From: Arenibacter certesii DSM 19833
Lineage (GTDB): Bacteria > Bacteroidota > Bacteroidia > Flavobacteriales > Flavobacteriaceae
Assembly (NCBI RefSeq): GCF_000429545.1
Contig: NZ_KE386914.1
Coordinates: 62,001-126,000, forward strand
Reading direction: 5' to 3'
Length of the DNA: 64,000 bases
The notes beneath the pieces were generated by a model. That model saw only the letters and a program-made list of their open reading frames with translations. It ran no database searches and was not told the origin of the DNA. A program made the position numbers and the translations under genes. Below are positions 28,677 through 37,409 of this stretch, one piece after another (the first letter of the stretch is position 1; the number at the start of each line of letters is the position of its first letter).

Positions 28677-28708
28677 TTGGGCTAGTACCAATTTAAATAA
28701 TAAATTTG
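28677..28708 (+). promoter_or_regulatory. promoter of the M1 peptidase gene
   Basis: TTGG at 28677-28680, a 20-base spacer, then TAAATTTG at 28701-28708. This is the Bacteroidota TTG-N19-21-TAnnTTTG pattern and the best promoter match in the window. The ATG is 58 bases downstream. Confidence 0.7.
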
Positions 28709-28766
28709 TTGCAATGAAAAATTGTAGGCAAAATAATACACTATCAAATACCCATCAATTACGACT

Positions 28767-30404
28767 ATGATCAAAAACAGGATTCATAAATTCATCTCTA
28801 TTTTTCTTATCTCTATTTTTTTTAGCGCATTTGGGCAAAACCAGAATTTTACGGAGCAAGATACGCTTCGTGGTAGCATAACTCCCGAAAGGGAATGGTG
28901 GGATGTAGATTTCTATCACTTAAACATAGAGGTGGACCCAGAAAAAAAATTTATCGCTGGGAGCAATACTGTCCGCTATACTGTGTTAGATGAATCTCAA
29001 GTGCTTCAAATAGACCTACAATCACCGTTAACAATTACTAAGGTGTTGCAAGATGGCAAATCGCTAAAATACAAATCCAATGGTAGCGCACATTTTATCA
29101 AACTAAAGAAAAAACAACGCAAAGGAGCCATTAATGAGCTCACCGTTTACTATTCCGGTCATCCAAGGGAAGCAGTGAAAGCGCCATGGGATGGTGGATT
29201 TTCTTGGAAAAAAGACGCCAATAATAAACATTTTATAGGATCTTCCTGTCAAGGGCTCGGTGCCAGTGTATGGTGGCCAAACAAGGATCATATGTATGAT
29301 GAGGTTGATAGCATGGCTATAAGTGTTACCGTGCCCAAAGACCTAATGAATATTTCTAACGGGAAACTTAAACAAATAGAGGAGCATGGGGAAACTACCA
29401 CCTATCACTGGTATGTTACGAATCCGATAAACAACTATGGGGTTAATGTAAATATTGGCGATTACGTCCATTTTGGCGAGACTTACGACGGGGAAAATGG
29501 CAAATTGAGTATGGATTATTATGTAATAGCTGGAAATTTAGAGAAAGCAAAGAAACAATTTCAGCAAGCTCCTATGATGATGAGCGCCTTTGAACATTGG
29601 TTTGGCCCGTATCCTTTTTATAATGATGGCTATAAATTAGTTGAGGCCCCGTATTTGGGAATGGAGCACCAAAGCTCAGTAACTTACGGGAACGGATTTA
29701 AAAATGGCTATTTAGGAAGGGACCTTTCTGGTACCGGTTGGGGCTTAAAGTTCGATTTTATCCTAGTTCATGAGTCAGGCCACGAATGGTTCGCCAACAA
29801 TATCACCTACAAGGATATAGCTGATATGTGGATCCATGAGAGTTTTACCACCTATTCCGAAAGTCTTTATCTAGACTATCATTTCGGTAAAAATGCAGGC
29901 GCTGAATATGTTATTGGAACCAGAAAGGGAATCGCTAACGACATCCCAATTATTGGTCCCTACGGCGTTAATAAAAGCGGTTCTGGAGACATGTATTATA
30001 AGGGCGCCAATATGCTTCACACCTTGCGACAGCTTTTAGAAGACGATGAAAAATGGAGAGCTATTTTAAGGGGATTGAATGAAGAATTCTATCATCAAAC
30101 CGTAACCACAGCGCAGATTGAAGAGTATATTAGTCAAAAAGCAGGCATTGATCTCACTCAATTTTTTAACCAATATCTCCGCACCACACAAATACCGAGG
30201 TTAGAATACTGGGCGGATGGCCATCAACTGCGTTTTAGATATACCAATATTGTTGCAGGTTTTGATATGCCAGTGAAAATTAGGTTAAATGGGAACGAAG
30301 AGTGGGTATTTCCAACAGCGAAATGGAAAACAATATCCTTAGATAATGAAATTAAGGCCATATCGGTAGATAAAAATTTCTATATAGAATCCATTAAAGT
30401 ATAG
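28767..30404 (+). CDS. M1-family zinc aminopeptidase, exported
   Basis: A 545-residue gluzincin. Signal peptide MIKNRIHKFISIFLISIFFSAFG, then an N-terminal beta domain (YHLNIEVDPEKKFIAG). The exopeptidase motif GxMEN appears as LGMEHQSS, and the zinc site HEXXH-x18-E is complete: H335-ESG-H339 and E358 in MWIHESFTTYSE. The catalytic Tyr is probably in DMYYKGANMLHTLR. Shorter than full M1 enzymes (about 850 residues), lacking the long C-terminal domain, as is usual for this exported Bacteroidota form. A good promoter precedes it. Probably periplasmic peptide trimming. Confidence 0.92.
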   Translation: MIKNRIHKFISIFLISIFFSAFGQNQNFTEQDTLRGSITPEREWWDVDFYHLNIEVDPEKKFIAGSNTVRYTVLDESQVLQIDLQSPLTITKVLQDGKSLKYKSNGSAHFIKLKKKQRKGAINELTVYYSGHPREAVKAPWDGGFSWKKDANNKHFIGSSCQGLGASVWWPNKDHMYDEVDSMAISVTVPKDLMNISNGKLKQIEEHGETTTYHWYVTNPINNYGVNVNIGDYVHFGETYDGENGKLSMDYYVIAGNLEKAKKQFQQAPMMMSAFEHWFGPYPFYNDGYKLVEAPYLGMEHQSSVTYGNGFKNGYLGRDLSGTGWGLKFDFILVHESGHEWFANNITYKDIADMWIHESFTTYSESLYLDYHFGKNAGAEYVIGTRKGIANDIPIIGPYGVNKSGSGDMYYKGANMLHTLRQLLEDDEKWRAILRGLNEEFYHQTVTTAQIEEYISQKAGIDLTQFFNQYLRTTQIPRLEYWADGHQLRFRYTNIVAGFDMPVKIRLNGNEEWVFPTAKWKTISLDNEIKAISVDKNFYIESIKV

Positions 30405-30563
30405 GAAAATTGTTTTTGAGCCCATTTTTTCATAGAACAATCCTAAGTTATCTTTAGCTTTGTAGTTCATGTTTACCCTAATAACGGGTATAAAATGGCT
30501 TTTAACTTATAATCGTAAAATCAATAAACAACGTAATTAAAAAAATATAAAATCATTTAAATT

Positions 30564-31298
30564 ATGGATACAAATTTGGCGGTATTAATCGATGGCGACA
30601 ACATTCCCTCTGCCTATGTAAAGGAAATGATGGAGGAAATTGCCAAATACGGCAACCCTACCATTAAACGTATTTATGGAGACTGGACCAATCCAAAACT
30701 GGCCAAATGGAAGAACCTTTTATTGGAGAACGCCATCACTCCCATTCAGCAATACGCCTATACAACGGGAAAAAACGCTACTGATTCAGCAATGATAATC
30801 GATGCCATGGACATCCTGTACTCTAACAAGGTAAGTGGCTTTTGCATTGTATCCAGTGATAGCGACTTCACAAGATTGGCAACGCGACTAAGAGAAGCGG
30901 GCATGAATGTGATCGGTATCGGAGAAAAAAAGACTCCTAACCCTTTTATTGTAGCCTGTGACCGATTTATCTATATAGAGATTCTAAAAAATCAGACTGA
31001 AGAGAGTAGTTCAGAAGCATCAGATCGCAAAAAAGGTAAGAAAGATGATGTGGATAAGATCACCGCTAAAGAAATTAAGCTTATTGCCTCTACCATATCT
31101 GATGTGGCAGATGACGATGGATGGGCATTTTTAGGAGATGTGGGCAGTCTATTACAGAAAAAGCAACCCAATTTTGACTCTAGAAATTACGGGTTTCAAA
31201 AGCTGACTCCCCTTATCAAATCCATTAAGAATTTTGAAATCGATCAACGGGAAAATACAAAGGGCCGTTTTAAATTAATATATGTAAGAAATAAGTAA
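30564..31298 (+). CDS. NYN-domain (PIN-like) putative RNase with C-terminal OST-HTH/LOTUS domain
   Basis: A 244-residue cytoplasmic protein. Residues 1-140 form a NYN/DUF88 domain of the PIN-like nuclease fold: VLIDGDNIPSAYV, TGKNATDSAMIIDAMDIL and FCIVSSDSDFTRLATRLREAG supply the acidic metal-binding residues, and GIGEKKTPNPFIVACDRFIYI ends it. A charged linker (about 150-170) leads to a winged-helix OST-HTH/LOTUS-type domain (ISDVADDDGWAFLGDVGSLLQKKQPNFDSRNYGFQKLTPLI, described here from 184 on). LOTUS domains bind RNA or protein partners, so RNA cleavage or surveillance is a reasonable inference; no target is known. Single gene, no partner nearby. A TAGCTTTG box at 30455 may be its promoter. 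Confidence 0.87.
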   Translation: MDTNLAVLIDGDNIPSAYVKEMMEEIAKYGNPTIKRIYGDWTNPKLAKWKNLLLENAITPIQQYAYTTGKNATDSAMIIDAMDILYSNKVSGFCIVSSDSDFTRLATRLREAGMNVIGIGEKKTPNPFIVACDRFIYIEILKNQTEESSSEASDRKKGKKDDVDKITAKEIKLIASTISDVADDDGWAFLGDVGSLLQKKQPNFDSRNYGFQKLTPLIKSIKNFEIDQRENTKGRFKLIYVRNK

Positions 31299-31520
31299 AG
31301 GACCTAGTTTATGTATGCCCAATTAGTGCTATGCTGTAATTAAAGCAGCCATATATGTTGTTTAGGTAGAACCTATCCTTGGCAGGTAATGCTGTTTGTT
31401 GCCATTCTCTCTATATGGTGTACATGCGAAGTGGAGAATTCTTTAAGAAGCTGTTCTTCCTCTACACTTTAGGATTGATTAGTGGCGCATAGGCATACAT
31501 CATAATTCTAAAATTAAAAC

Positions 31521-32204
31521 ATGAAAAATATTTTTGGTCTCTGCCTACTTTTATGCATTGTTAATTTAAATGCGCAAGATTCAGGTGATCATAAGACGGG
31601 CTTTTGGTATCAATATGTTGGTCATAATAGGGTTTCGGAAAAAATGAGTGTATTAACGGAGGTGCAACTCCGCTATTTTGAACAGTCCAAAAATTTTCAG
31701 GAGCTCGTTCTGCGGACGGGGGCAAATTACTCCTTTGCCAAGGAGGTGAATATCACATTGGGTTATGCCTATTTATTTACTGATGACACTTTTGAAGAAT
31801 TCCCTGATGAAGAAAATATAAGAGAGCACCGTATTTTTGAACAAGTAACGTTAAAGCAGCAATTTTGGGAAATGTATCTGGAGCATCGATATGTTTTGGA
31901 ACAGCGATTTCTGGATTTTGGGGATCAAAACGAGACCCAACACAGAGCTAGGTATCGCCTGCAGTTGACCCTGCCCCTTACCAATACCTTCTTTGTTAAC
32001 CTTTCTGATGAAGTAATGCTAAATTTACAAGAGGATATTTTTAATCAGAACCGACTCTACGCAGGGCTAGGAGTACGTGTCACCAACAATCTAAATGTGG
32101 AAGCAGGGTTTTTAAAAACCCATTTTTCCCATGCTAATTATGAACGTCTCTTATTAGGGGTAACCTATAATCCGGACCTTAGGGGTTTCTTTAAAAAAAA
32201 GTAA
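31521..32204 (+). CDS. DUF2490 outer-membrane-like protein
   Basis: A 227-residue exported protein: signal peptide MKNIFGLCLLLCIVNLNAQ, then alternating beta-strand-like segments (GFWYQYVGHNRVSEKMSVLTEVQLRYF at the start, GYAYLFTD, NRLYAGLGVRV near the end) typical of the DUF2490 family, predicted small outer-membrane beta barrels. No enzymatic motif. The stop is 4 bases before the ATG of the hydrolase-OsmC gene, so the two are coupled. Molecular function unknown. Confidence 0.85.
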   Translation: MKNIFGLCLLLCIVNLNAQDSGDHKTGFWYQYVGHNRVSEKMSVLTEVQLRYFEQSKNFQELVLRTGANYSFAKEVNITLGYAYLFTDDTFEEFPDEENIREHRIFEQVTLKQQFWEMYLEHRYVLEQRFLDFGDQNETQHRARYRLQLTLPLTNTFFVNLSDEVMLNLQEDIFNQNRLYAGLGVRVTNNLNVEAGFLKTHFSHANYERLLLGVTYNPDLRGFFKKK

Positions 32205-32208
32205 TACT

Positions 32209-33420
32209 ATGAATCTTCAAAAAGTAACTTTTACCAATTCAAATGGGGATACTTTGGTAGGCCGACTTGCTTTACCAGCCAATCAACAACCCCATAATTT
32301 TGTGCTGTTCGCTCATTGTTTTACATGCAATAAAAACTTTCCCGCCATACGGAATATTAGCAGGGCTTTGACCACTGAAGGTTTTGGAGTATTGCGTTTT
32401 GACTTTACTGGACTGGGGGAAAGTGAGGGCGAATTTGCAGATACCAACTTCTCTGGCAACGTAGGGGATCTTGTGGAGGCAGCCAATTACTTAAAAGAGC
32501 ACTACTCCTCCCCTTCCTTGATTATTGGTCATTCTCTAGGTGGAGCTGCCGCTATTTTGGCGTCAGAAGAAATAAGCTCAATTAAGGCCATTGCGACTAT
32601 TGGTGCACCATCGGATCCAAAGCATGTTACCCATATCTTTAAAGATAAATTGGAAACAATAGAGAATACTGGTGTTGCTGAAGTAAATGTTGGAGGGCGC
32701 AGTTTTACGGTTAAGAATCAATTTCTAAACGATCTACGATCCCAATCCTTAAAAGAACGTATAAAGAACAATAGAAAAGCGCTCCTAATACTACATTCAC
32801 CACAAGATACTGTGGTTGGAATTAACAATTCGAAAGAAATATATCAAGCGGCACATCATCCCAAAAGTTTTGTAAGTCTAGATGGAGCCGATCATTTATT
32901 GAGCAATGTAGAGGATGGAAAATATACTGGAAACCTAATTGCGGCATGGGCCAAACGATATTTAGATTTTCCTAAAAGCGCACCTCTGGATACAGACCAC
33001 CAGGTTGTGGCCAGTTTGGACAAAAACGATGGGTTTACCACCGAAATGAAAATAGGCAACCATTATATTACTGCAGATGAACCTATTTCTTTTGGCGGAA
33101 ATGATTTTGGGCCATCACCCTACGAATTAGTATCCGCTGGATTATCGGCATGTACGGCAATGACCATACAGATGTATACTAAAAGAAAAAAATGGCCGCT
33201 AGAAAATGTTCAAGTACATACCTCTTATAAAAAGGTACACGCTAAAGACTGTGAAAATTGTGAATCGGACAATTCCAAGATAGATACATTTGAAAGGGAA
33301 ATAAAACTAGTGGGTACTTTAGCTGCACCTCAGATTGCCAAAATATTAGAAATTGCCGATAAGTGTCCCGTACATAGAACCCTAGAAACTAAGATCCACA
33401 TTTCTACCAAAATTGTGTAG
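32209..33420 (+). CDS. alpha/beta hydrolase fused to an OsmC-family domain
   Basis: A 403-residue two-domain cytoplasmic protein. Residues 1 to about 255 are an alpha/beta hydrolase with nucleophile elbow IIGHSLGGAAA, an aspartate in LLILHSPQDTVV and catalytic His in GADHLLSN. Residues about 270-403 are OsmC/Ohr-like: ITADEPISFGGNDFGPSPYELVSAGLSACTAMTIQMY with one redox Cys, and the second in ADKCPVHRTL. OsmC proteins reduce organic hydroperoxides through such a Cys pair; the hydrolase may first release or process the substrate. This fusion occurs in other bacteria, usually annotated as bifunctional. The DUF2490 gene is 4 bases upstream. Confidence 0.93.
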   Translation: MNLQKVTFTNSNGDTLVGRLALPANQQPHNFVLFAHCFTCNKNFPAIRNISRALTTEGFGVLRFDFTGLGESEGEFADTNFSGNVGDLVEAANYLKEHYSSPSLIIGHSLGGAAAILASEEISSIKAIATIGAPSDPKHVTHIFKDKLETIENTGVAEVNVGGRSFTVKNQFLNDLRSQSLKERIKNNRKALLILHSPQDTVVGINNSKEIYQAAHHPKSFVSLDGADHLLSNVEDGKYTGNLIAAWAKRYLDFPKSAPLDTDHQVVASLDKNDGFTTEMKIGNHYITADEPISFGGNDFGPSPYELVSAGLSACTAMTIQMYTKRKKWPLENVQVHTSYKKVHAKDCENCESDNSKIDTFEREIKLVGTLAAPQIAKILEIADKCPVHRTLETKIHISTKIV

Positions 33421-33526
33421 ATAGGTGAAGATCCTGATCGATAGTGTTAAAATCCTTTTGATTTATGGTTGATGTCCCCCAAAATTATACTTAACTTTAT
33501 CTTTTTATAACTAAAAATAGTTAAAC

Positions 33527-34114
33527 ATGAAAAAAATACAATTAGTATCTCTAAGCCTTCTATTATTTGCAAGCTACAGTTGCAAAGAAGTAAAAAAAGA
33601 GAGTGAGAACGCAATTGATGGTATTGAATCCAAAATGGAGGAGATAACAGAAGAAGAGGAAGTGAAAGTCCTTAGGTTTTCAATGGAACCGAAAAGTGAT
33701 AGTAACGTTACGGGTGATGTAACCTTTACGGAGGAAAATGGCACCGTTAGAATGCAAGCTACCCTGACAGGCTTAACTCCTGGTGAACATGCAATTCATA
33801 TTCACGAGAAAGCAGATTGTTCTGCTGCAGATGGTACGTCTACCGGTGGGCATTGGAATCCTACTTTTGCACAACACGGAAAATGGGGAGATGAAGCGGG
33901 TTACCACCGTGGAGATATTGGGAACTTAACAGCAGATGCAGATGGTAATGCTACTGTAGATTTCTCAACTGACGAGTGGTGTCTAGGTTGTGATGATGAA
34001 ACTAAAAATATTATCGGCAAGGCAGTGATTGTTCATCAAGGAGTTGACGATTTTGTTACTCAGCCTACTGGTGATGCAGGTGGAAGAGTAAGTTGTACCG
34101 GTATAATAGAATAA
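33527..34114 (+). CDS. Cu/Zn superoxide dismutase, lipoprotein
   Basis: A 195-residue envelope enzyme that converts superoxide to hydrogen peroxide and oxygen. Lipoprotein signal with lipobox ASYSC (Cys19), then an acidic linker rich in Glu (about 20-50). All metal ligands can be seen: HIHEKADC (two Cu His), GGHWNPTFAQHG (bridging and Zn His), GYHRGDIGNL (Zn His and Asp) and VIVHQGVDDF (Cu His). The disulfide partners are in KADCS and GRVSCTG, and the guidance Arg is in GGRVSC. An extra CLGC pair lies in a loop. Monocistronic with a terminator. Confidence 0.94.
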   Translation: MKKIQLVSLSLLLFASYSCKEVKKESENAIDGIESKMEEITEEEEVKVLRFSMEPKSDSNVTGDVTFTEENGTVRMQATLTGLTPGEHAIHIHEKADCSAADGTSTGGHWNPTFAQHGKWGDEAGYHRGDIGNLTADADGNATVDFSTDEWCLGCDDETKNIIGKAVIVHQGVDDFVTQPTGDAGGRVSCTGIIE

Positions 34115-34134
34115 ATTTTATTTTGATTAATCTT

Positions 34135-34165
34135 AAAAGCTGTCCTTATAGGCAGCTTTTTTTTT
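34135..34165 (+). terminator. intrinsic terminator after the superoxide dismutase gene
   Basis: AAAAGCTG (34135-34142) and CAGCTTTT (34153-34160) form an 8-bp stem, extended by TCCT/AGG pairing, followed by nine T. Confidence 0.85.
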
Positions 34166-34247
34166 ACACCTAATTTAACCGACTTCAATTAGTTAAAATT
34201 GATTTATTAAAATACTTATTGTATTTTCCTGGGATAAATTGGGAGCC

Positions 34248-35336
34248 ATGGTAAACAAAAGACGCATTTTCATTCAAAACACAGGTATTATCGCAGCCAC
34301 TGCAGCATTTTCCCCTAATGTATTGTTATCTGCCACTAGACCCGCAAAAGAGAAACTAGGGGTTGCCCTAGTGGGTTTGGGGTATTATAGTAAGGACCTC
34401 CTCGCTCCTGCCCTACAGCTGACAAAAAACTGTGAACTTAGGGGAATTGTGACTGGAAGCCCAGATAAAATTCCCGCCTGGAAGGCTAATTATGGAATTA
34501 AAGACAAGAATATATATGACTATCAAAATTTTGATGATATAGCCAACAACCCAGATATAGATGTGGTTTATGTGGTTTTACCACCATCCATGCATGCAGA
34601 ATATACGATTAGGGCTGCCAAGGCTGGAAAACATGTTTGGTGCGAAAAACCTATGGCTCCCTCTGTAGCCGAATGTGAGGCTATGATTAAAGCATGTAAA
34701 GACAATAAAGTAAAATTGGCTATCGGATACCGCTGTCAGCACGATCCAAACATTCAGGCGTATATGAAAGTAGGGAATGATCGTCCGTTTGGAAAGGTAA
34801 AAATGATTAGCTCAGCAGCTGGTTATTTTGACGGGAGGACCGACCATTGGAAACAAAGCAAAGCAATGGGTGGTGGTGCTATGGGGGATATGGGAGTTTA
34901 TGCTTTACAAGGAGCCCGATTGGCAACAGGAGAGGAGCCTATCTCCGTACTGGCACAAGCTTCTACTACGCGACCTAAAATATATCATGAAGTGGAAGAA
35001 ACCATGATGTTTCAGTTAGAATTTCCCAGTGGTGCCTTGGCAGCATGCCATACCAGTTTTGGAATCAATATGAACCACTTACATATTACCTATGAAAATG
35101 GATGGTTAAAAATGCAACCACATTCCAGCTATAGTGGCAACAATGGAAGTATGTCTAATGGCACCATTATAAATTTCCCTATTCCAAACCAACAGGCCAA
35201 GCAAATGGATGAGGATGCCCATGCAATCTTAAATAATATGGACTTAATAGCGCCAGGAGAAGAAGGTTTGCGTGATATTGTAGTGGTAGAATCAATCTAT
35301 AAATCGGCTGCACAACAATGTGCGATTATGATATAG
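34248..35336 (+). CDS. Gfo/Idh/MocA-family oxidoreductase with Tat-type signal
   Basis: NAD(P)-dependent sugar or inositol-type oxidoreductase, 362 residues. The N-terminus MVNKRRIFIQNTGIIAATAAF has a twin-arginine motif followed by a hydrophobic stretch, so export by Tat of a folded, cofactor-loaded enzyme is likely. The Rossmann fold is LGVALVGLGYYSKDLLAPAL and the family motif EKP is in HVWCEKPMAPSV; YRCQHDPNIQAY and MGDMGVYALQGAR belong to the C-terminal domain. The ATG at 34248 is chosen over a TTG three codons earlier. Exported Gfo/Idh proteins are related to glycan-degrading enzymes such as GH109-like glycosidases that use NAD as cofactor, which is an alternative role. Single gene. Confidence 0.9.
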   Translation: MVNKRRIFIQNTGIIAATAAFSPNVLLSATRPAKEKLGVALVGLGYYSKDLLAPALQLTKNCELRGIVTGSPDKIPAWKANYGIKDKNIYDYQNFDDIANNPDIDVVYVVLPPSMHAEYTIRAAKAGKHVWCEKPMAPSVAECEAMIKACKDNKVKLAIGYRCQHDPNIQAYMKVGNDRPFGKVKMISSAAGYFDGRTDHWKQSKAMGGGAMGDMGVYALQGARLATGEEPISVLAQASTTRPKIYHEVEETMMFQLEFPSGALAACHTSFGINMNHLHITYENGWLKMQPHSSYSGNNGSMSNGTIINFPIPNQQAKQMDEDAHAILNNMDLIAPGEEGLRDIVVVESIYKSAAQQCAIMI

Positions 35337-35426
35337 ATTATAGAGTAGCAGTATTATTTCCGATCTTTAATCAGCAATTAATATCCCTTCAAAACTACTG
35401 ATCCCAATACGAACTAGGAGATATTC

Positions 35427-36356
35427 TTATTGCTCAGAAAACCTGTTGACGGTAAATTTTTTAAGAGCGTGACTTTGGACGGACCACACGTGTAGATTCC
35501 CTTCGTCATCAACTTGCAATCCGGCCGCAATTCCGAAGTGAACCTTACTTTTACCAGTAAAAGATTTGGATAACACCTTCTTCATTATAGGGAGAAAGGA
35601 ATTTGTTTTACTAACCAGAATTAAATCGGCATACCCTAAATTATTGTCACCGTTGTAGAATCCAATGGCGTAAATAGCGTTATTATCCCTAATCAGATTT
35701 ATGGATTGATAGGCAGGCCAGTCCAACGGGGCAGAAAAGCTTGCGAGTTTCTTTTTTACGTTTTCTTCGGGTTTAATATGGTAGAAATCCCAATTACGAG
35801 AGTCCCAATTACCGACCACCATCAAGCTGTAATTTTCCAATGCCAATAATCCTACCGCTCCAGCAGTTTGTTTTTCGGGTTCGCCATGTCTATCTATAAC
35901 AATAGTAGGCTGTGCTTTATAAAGGAGGGTGGTCCTATAATTATAAACGCACACTTTGGAGGTTGTTTTACTGTAATTATCTTCAATTCCAACAGCTAAC
36001 AGTCCATTACTAACTTGGAAACCACCAGCATGCCTGTATGGTTCCTTCTTAAGGGAAATAAGTTTATCGGATTTAAGGGTACCTAAATCTACTTGTAAAA
36101 TATAGGCTTTGGAAAATGAACTTCCTGAGGCTAATAATTTTTCTTTTCCATTTTGCTGGATAACCTGTACCCCTTGCAAATGACCTCCCTTAGTGGGCAC
36201 CTTTATTATATTTCTCACGAGAAAAATTTCTGGAACGGAGCTGATAGATCTAAAGGCATTGGGCACATCTTTTACTTGTTGGCCAAAACTTGATATAGGG
36301 ATCAAACCAAGAAATAACATTATAATAAGGGAGCTCCTCCTATTTCGTACACCCAT
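35427..36356 (-). CDS. exported protein, beta-propeller-like, function unknown
   Basis: About 309 residues from ATG 36356, with signal peptide MGVRNRRSSLIIMLFLGLIPISSFG. An upstream ATG at 36416 adds 20 residues rich in Cys and Tyr before it and is less likely. The mature part has repeated beta-rich segments (HLQGVQVIQQNGKEKLLASGSS, AYILQVDLGTL, HAGGFQVSNGLLAVGIED, KVHFGIAAGLQVDDEGNLHVW described singly), suggesting a propeller-like fold. No catalytic motif recognised. Downstream of an AT-only hairpin that separates it from the UPF0316 gene. Convergent with the oxidoreductase. Confidence 0.7.
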   Translation of the reverse strand: MGVRNRRSSLIIMLFLGLIPISSFGQQVKDVPNAFRSISSVPEIFLVRNIIKVPTKGGHLQGVQVIQQNGKEKLLASGSSFSKAYILQVDLGTLKSDKLISLKKEPYRHAGGFQVSNGLLAVGIEDNYSKTTSKVCVYNYRTTLLYKAQPTIVIDRHGEPEKQTAGAVGLLALENYSLMVVGNWDSRNWDFYHIKPEENVKKKLASFSAPLDWPAYQSINLIRDNNAIYAIGFYNGDNNLGYADLILVSKTNSFLPIMKKVLSKSFTGKSKVHFGIAAGLQVDDEGNLHVWSVQSHALKKFTVNRFSEQ

Positions 36357-36475
36357 GGTTTTATAAAAGTGGATAAATATCTTCGTGCAATAGTACATTC
36401 TACAATTTAGATACAATTAAAATATTCTCCAAATACGATTGCTAGGAGTCAATAGTAAAAGGGGAGAAGAGTTAA

Positions 36476-36508
36476 TAATGTAAAAAAATGAATTATTTTT
36501 TTACATTA
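36476..36508 (-). terminator. AT-only 14-bp inverted repeat, possible terminator of the UPF0316 gene
   Basis: TAATGTAAAAAAAT (36476-36489) is perfectly inverted at 36495-36508 around a 5-base loop. On the minus strand it follows the stop of the gene ending at 36549 and precedes the next start by 120 bases. It may be a terminator, or an operator-like site for the downstream gene. Confidence 0.5.
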
Positions 36509-36548
36509 CTAACTTTAAAGAATTTAATAGAATATAATTCCCCACTAT

Positions 36549-37151
36549 TTACTTTCTTTTTAATTGAATCCACCTAAAGCCAATTCCCTTTGGTACTTCT
36601 TCCGATAGGTCTGCTTCACTAACCATTTTTACCCCTTCAATGGTGTAGAATGCATTAGGGTGGTATTTGTTAATTGCTTCGGTCAAATTGTTTAGCAAAT
36701 CCCTTTTTAGGACTAAAAAAACAACGTTCACTTTCCCTGTACTACCTTCTCCATCTAGCATGGAATAGCGATAATCGTTCTCTTTTAAGAAATCTAGAAA
36801 TTGATGAACTGGTTCCTTTGTGATTAATCTTAACACCACACGGCCCAGAGCCAGTCTCTCCTCTATATACATTCCTACGTAAGTCCCTGTTGCAAATCCA
36901 CTTGCATAGGCTATATAAGAGAAAACATTATCTATATTACTAATTATCTGTCCTATGGCCAATAACCAAATAAGAGCTTCAAAAAAACCTAAAATAGGGG
37001 CAATATTCTTTTTCCCGCTCATAACAAATATGATCCGGATGGTAGAAATGGAAACATCTCCGATCCTTGCCACAAAAATTAACAGAGGAATGATTACATA
37101 GTTTAAAACTCCCTCACTTACTCCAAAATTTTCGTAAAAAAATTGCTCCAT
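36549..37151 (-). CDS. UPF0316/DUF2179 family membrane protein
   Basis: A 200-residue inner-membrane protein. Three hydrophobic segments occupy residues 17 to about 100 (YVIIPLLIFVARIGDVSIST, then FFEALIWLLAIGQIIS and a Gly-rich third segment ending GTYVGMYIEERLALG). The C-terminal part (about 105-185) is the soluble DUF2179 domain (FLDFLKENDYRYSMLDGEGS, VVFLVLKRDLLNNL). Such domains are often fused to YitT-type membrane proteins and may sense ligands; function is unknown. Monocistronic. Confidence 0.87.
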   Translation of the reverse strand: MEQFFYENFGVSEGVLNYVIIPLLIFVARIGDVSISTIRIIFVMSGKKNIAPILGFFEALIWLLAIGQIISNIDNVFSYIAYASGFATGTYVGMYIEERLALGRVVLRLITKEPVHQFLDFLKENDYRYSMLDGEGSTGKVNVVFLVLKRDLLNNLTEAINKYHPNAFYTIEGVKMVSEADLSEEVPKGIGFRWIQLKRK

Positions 37152-37409
37152 AATTTAAATTTCTTATAAAAAAGTAACAACCAACGGTTAAAAAAAAGTT
37201 GTTTGTTTGAAGATGCAAAGGTATTCAATCAGCTTATAACCAATAAGAAAAATCAAAAAAGTTTAAAAAAGGTTTATCTCAGGATTAGTTTTATGAAGAT
37301 TACGGGAAGTAGTACGTTATGGACCGAATTCACACCCTTATTTTTCATAGAATAACCCTATATTTACTTATTAGGCATGGATAGAAACCCTACATCTTGA
37401 ATGTAAAAC

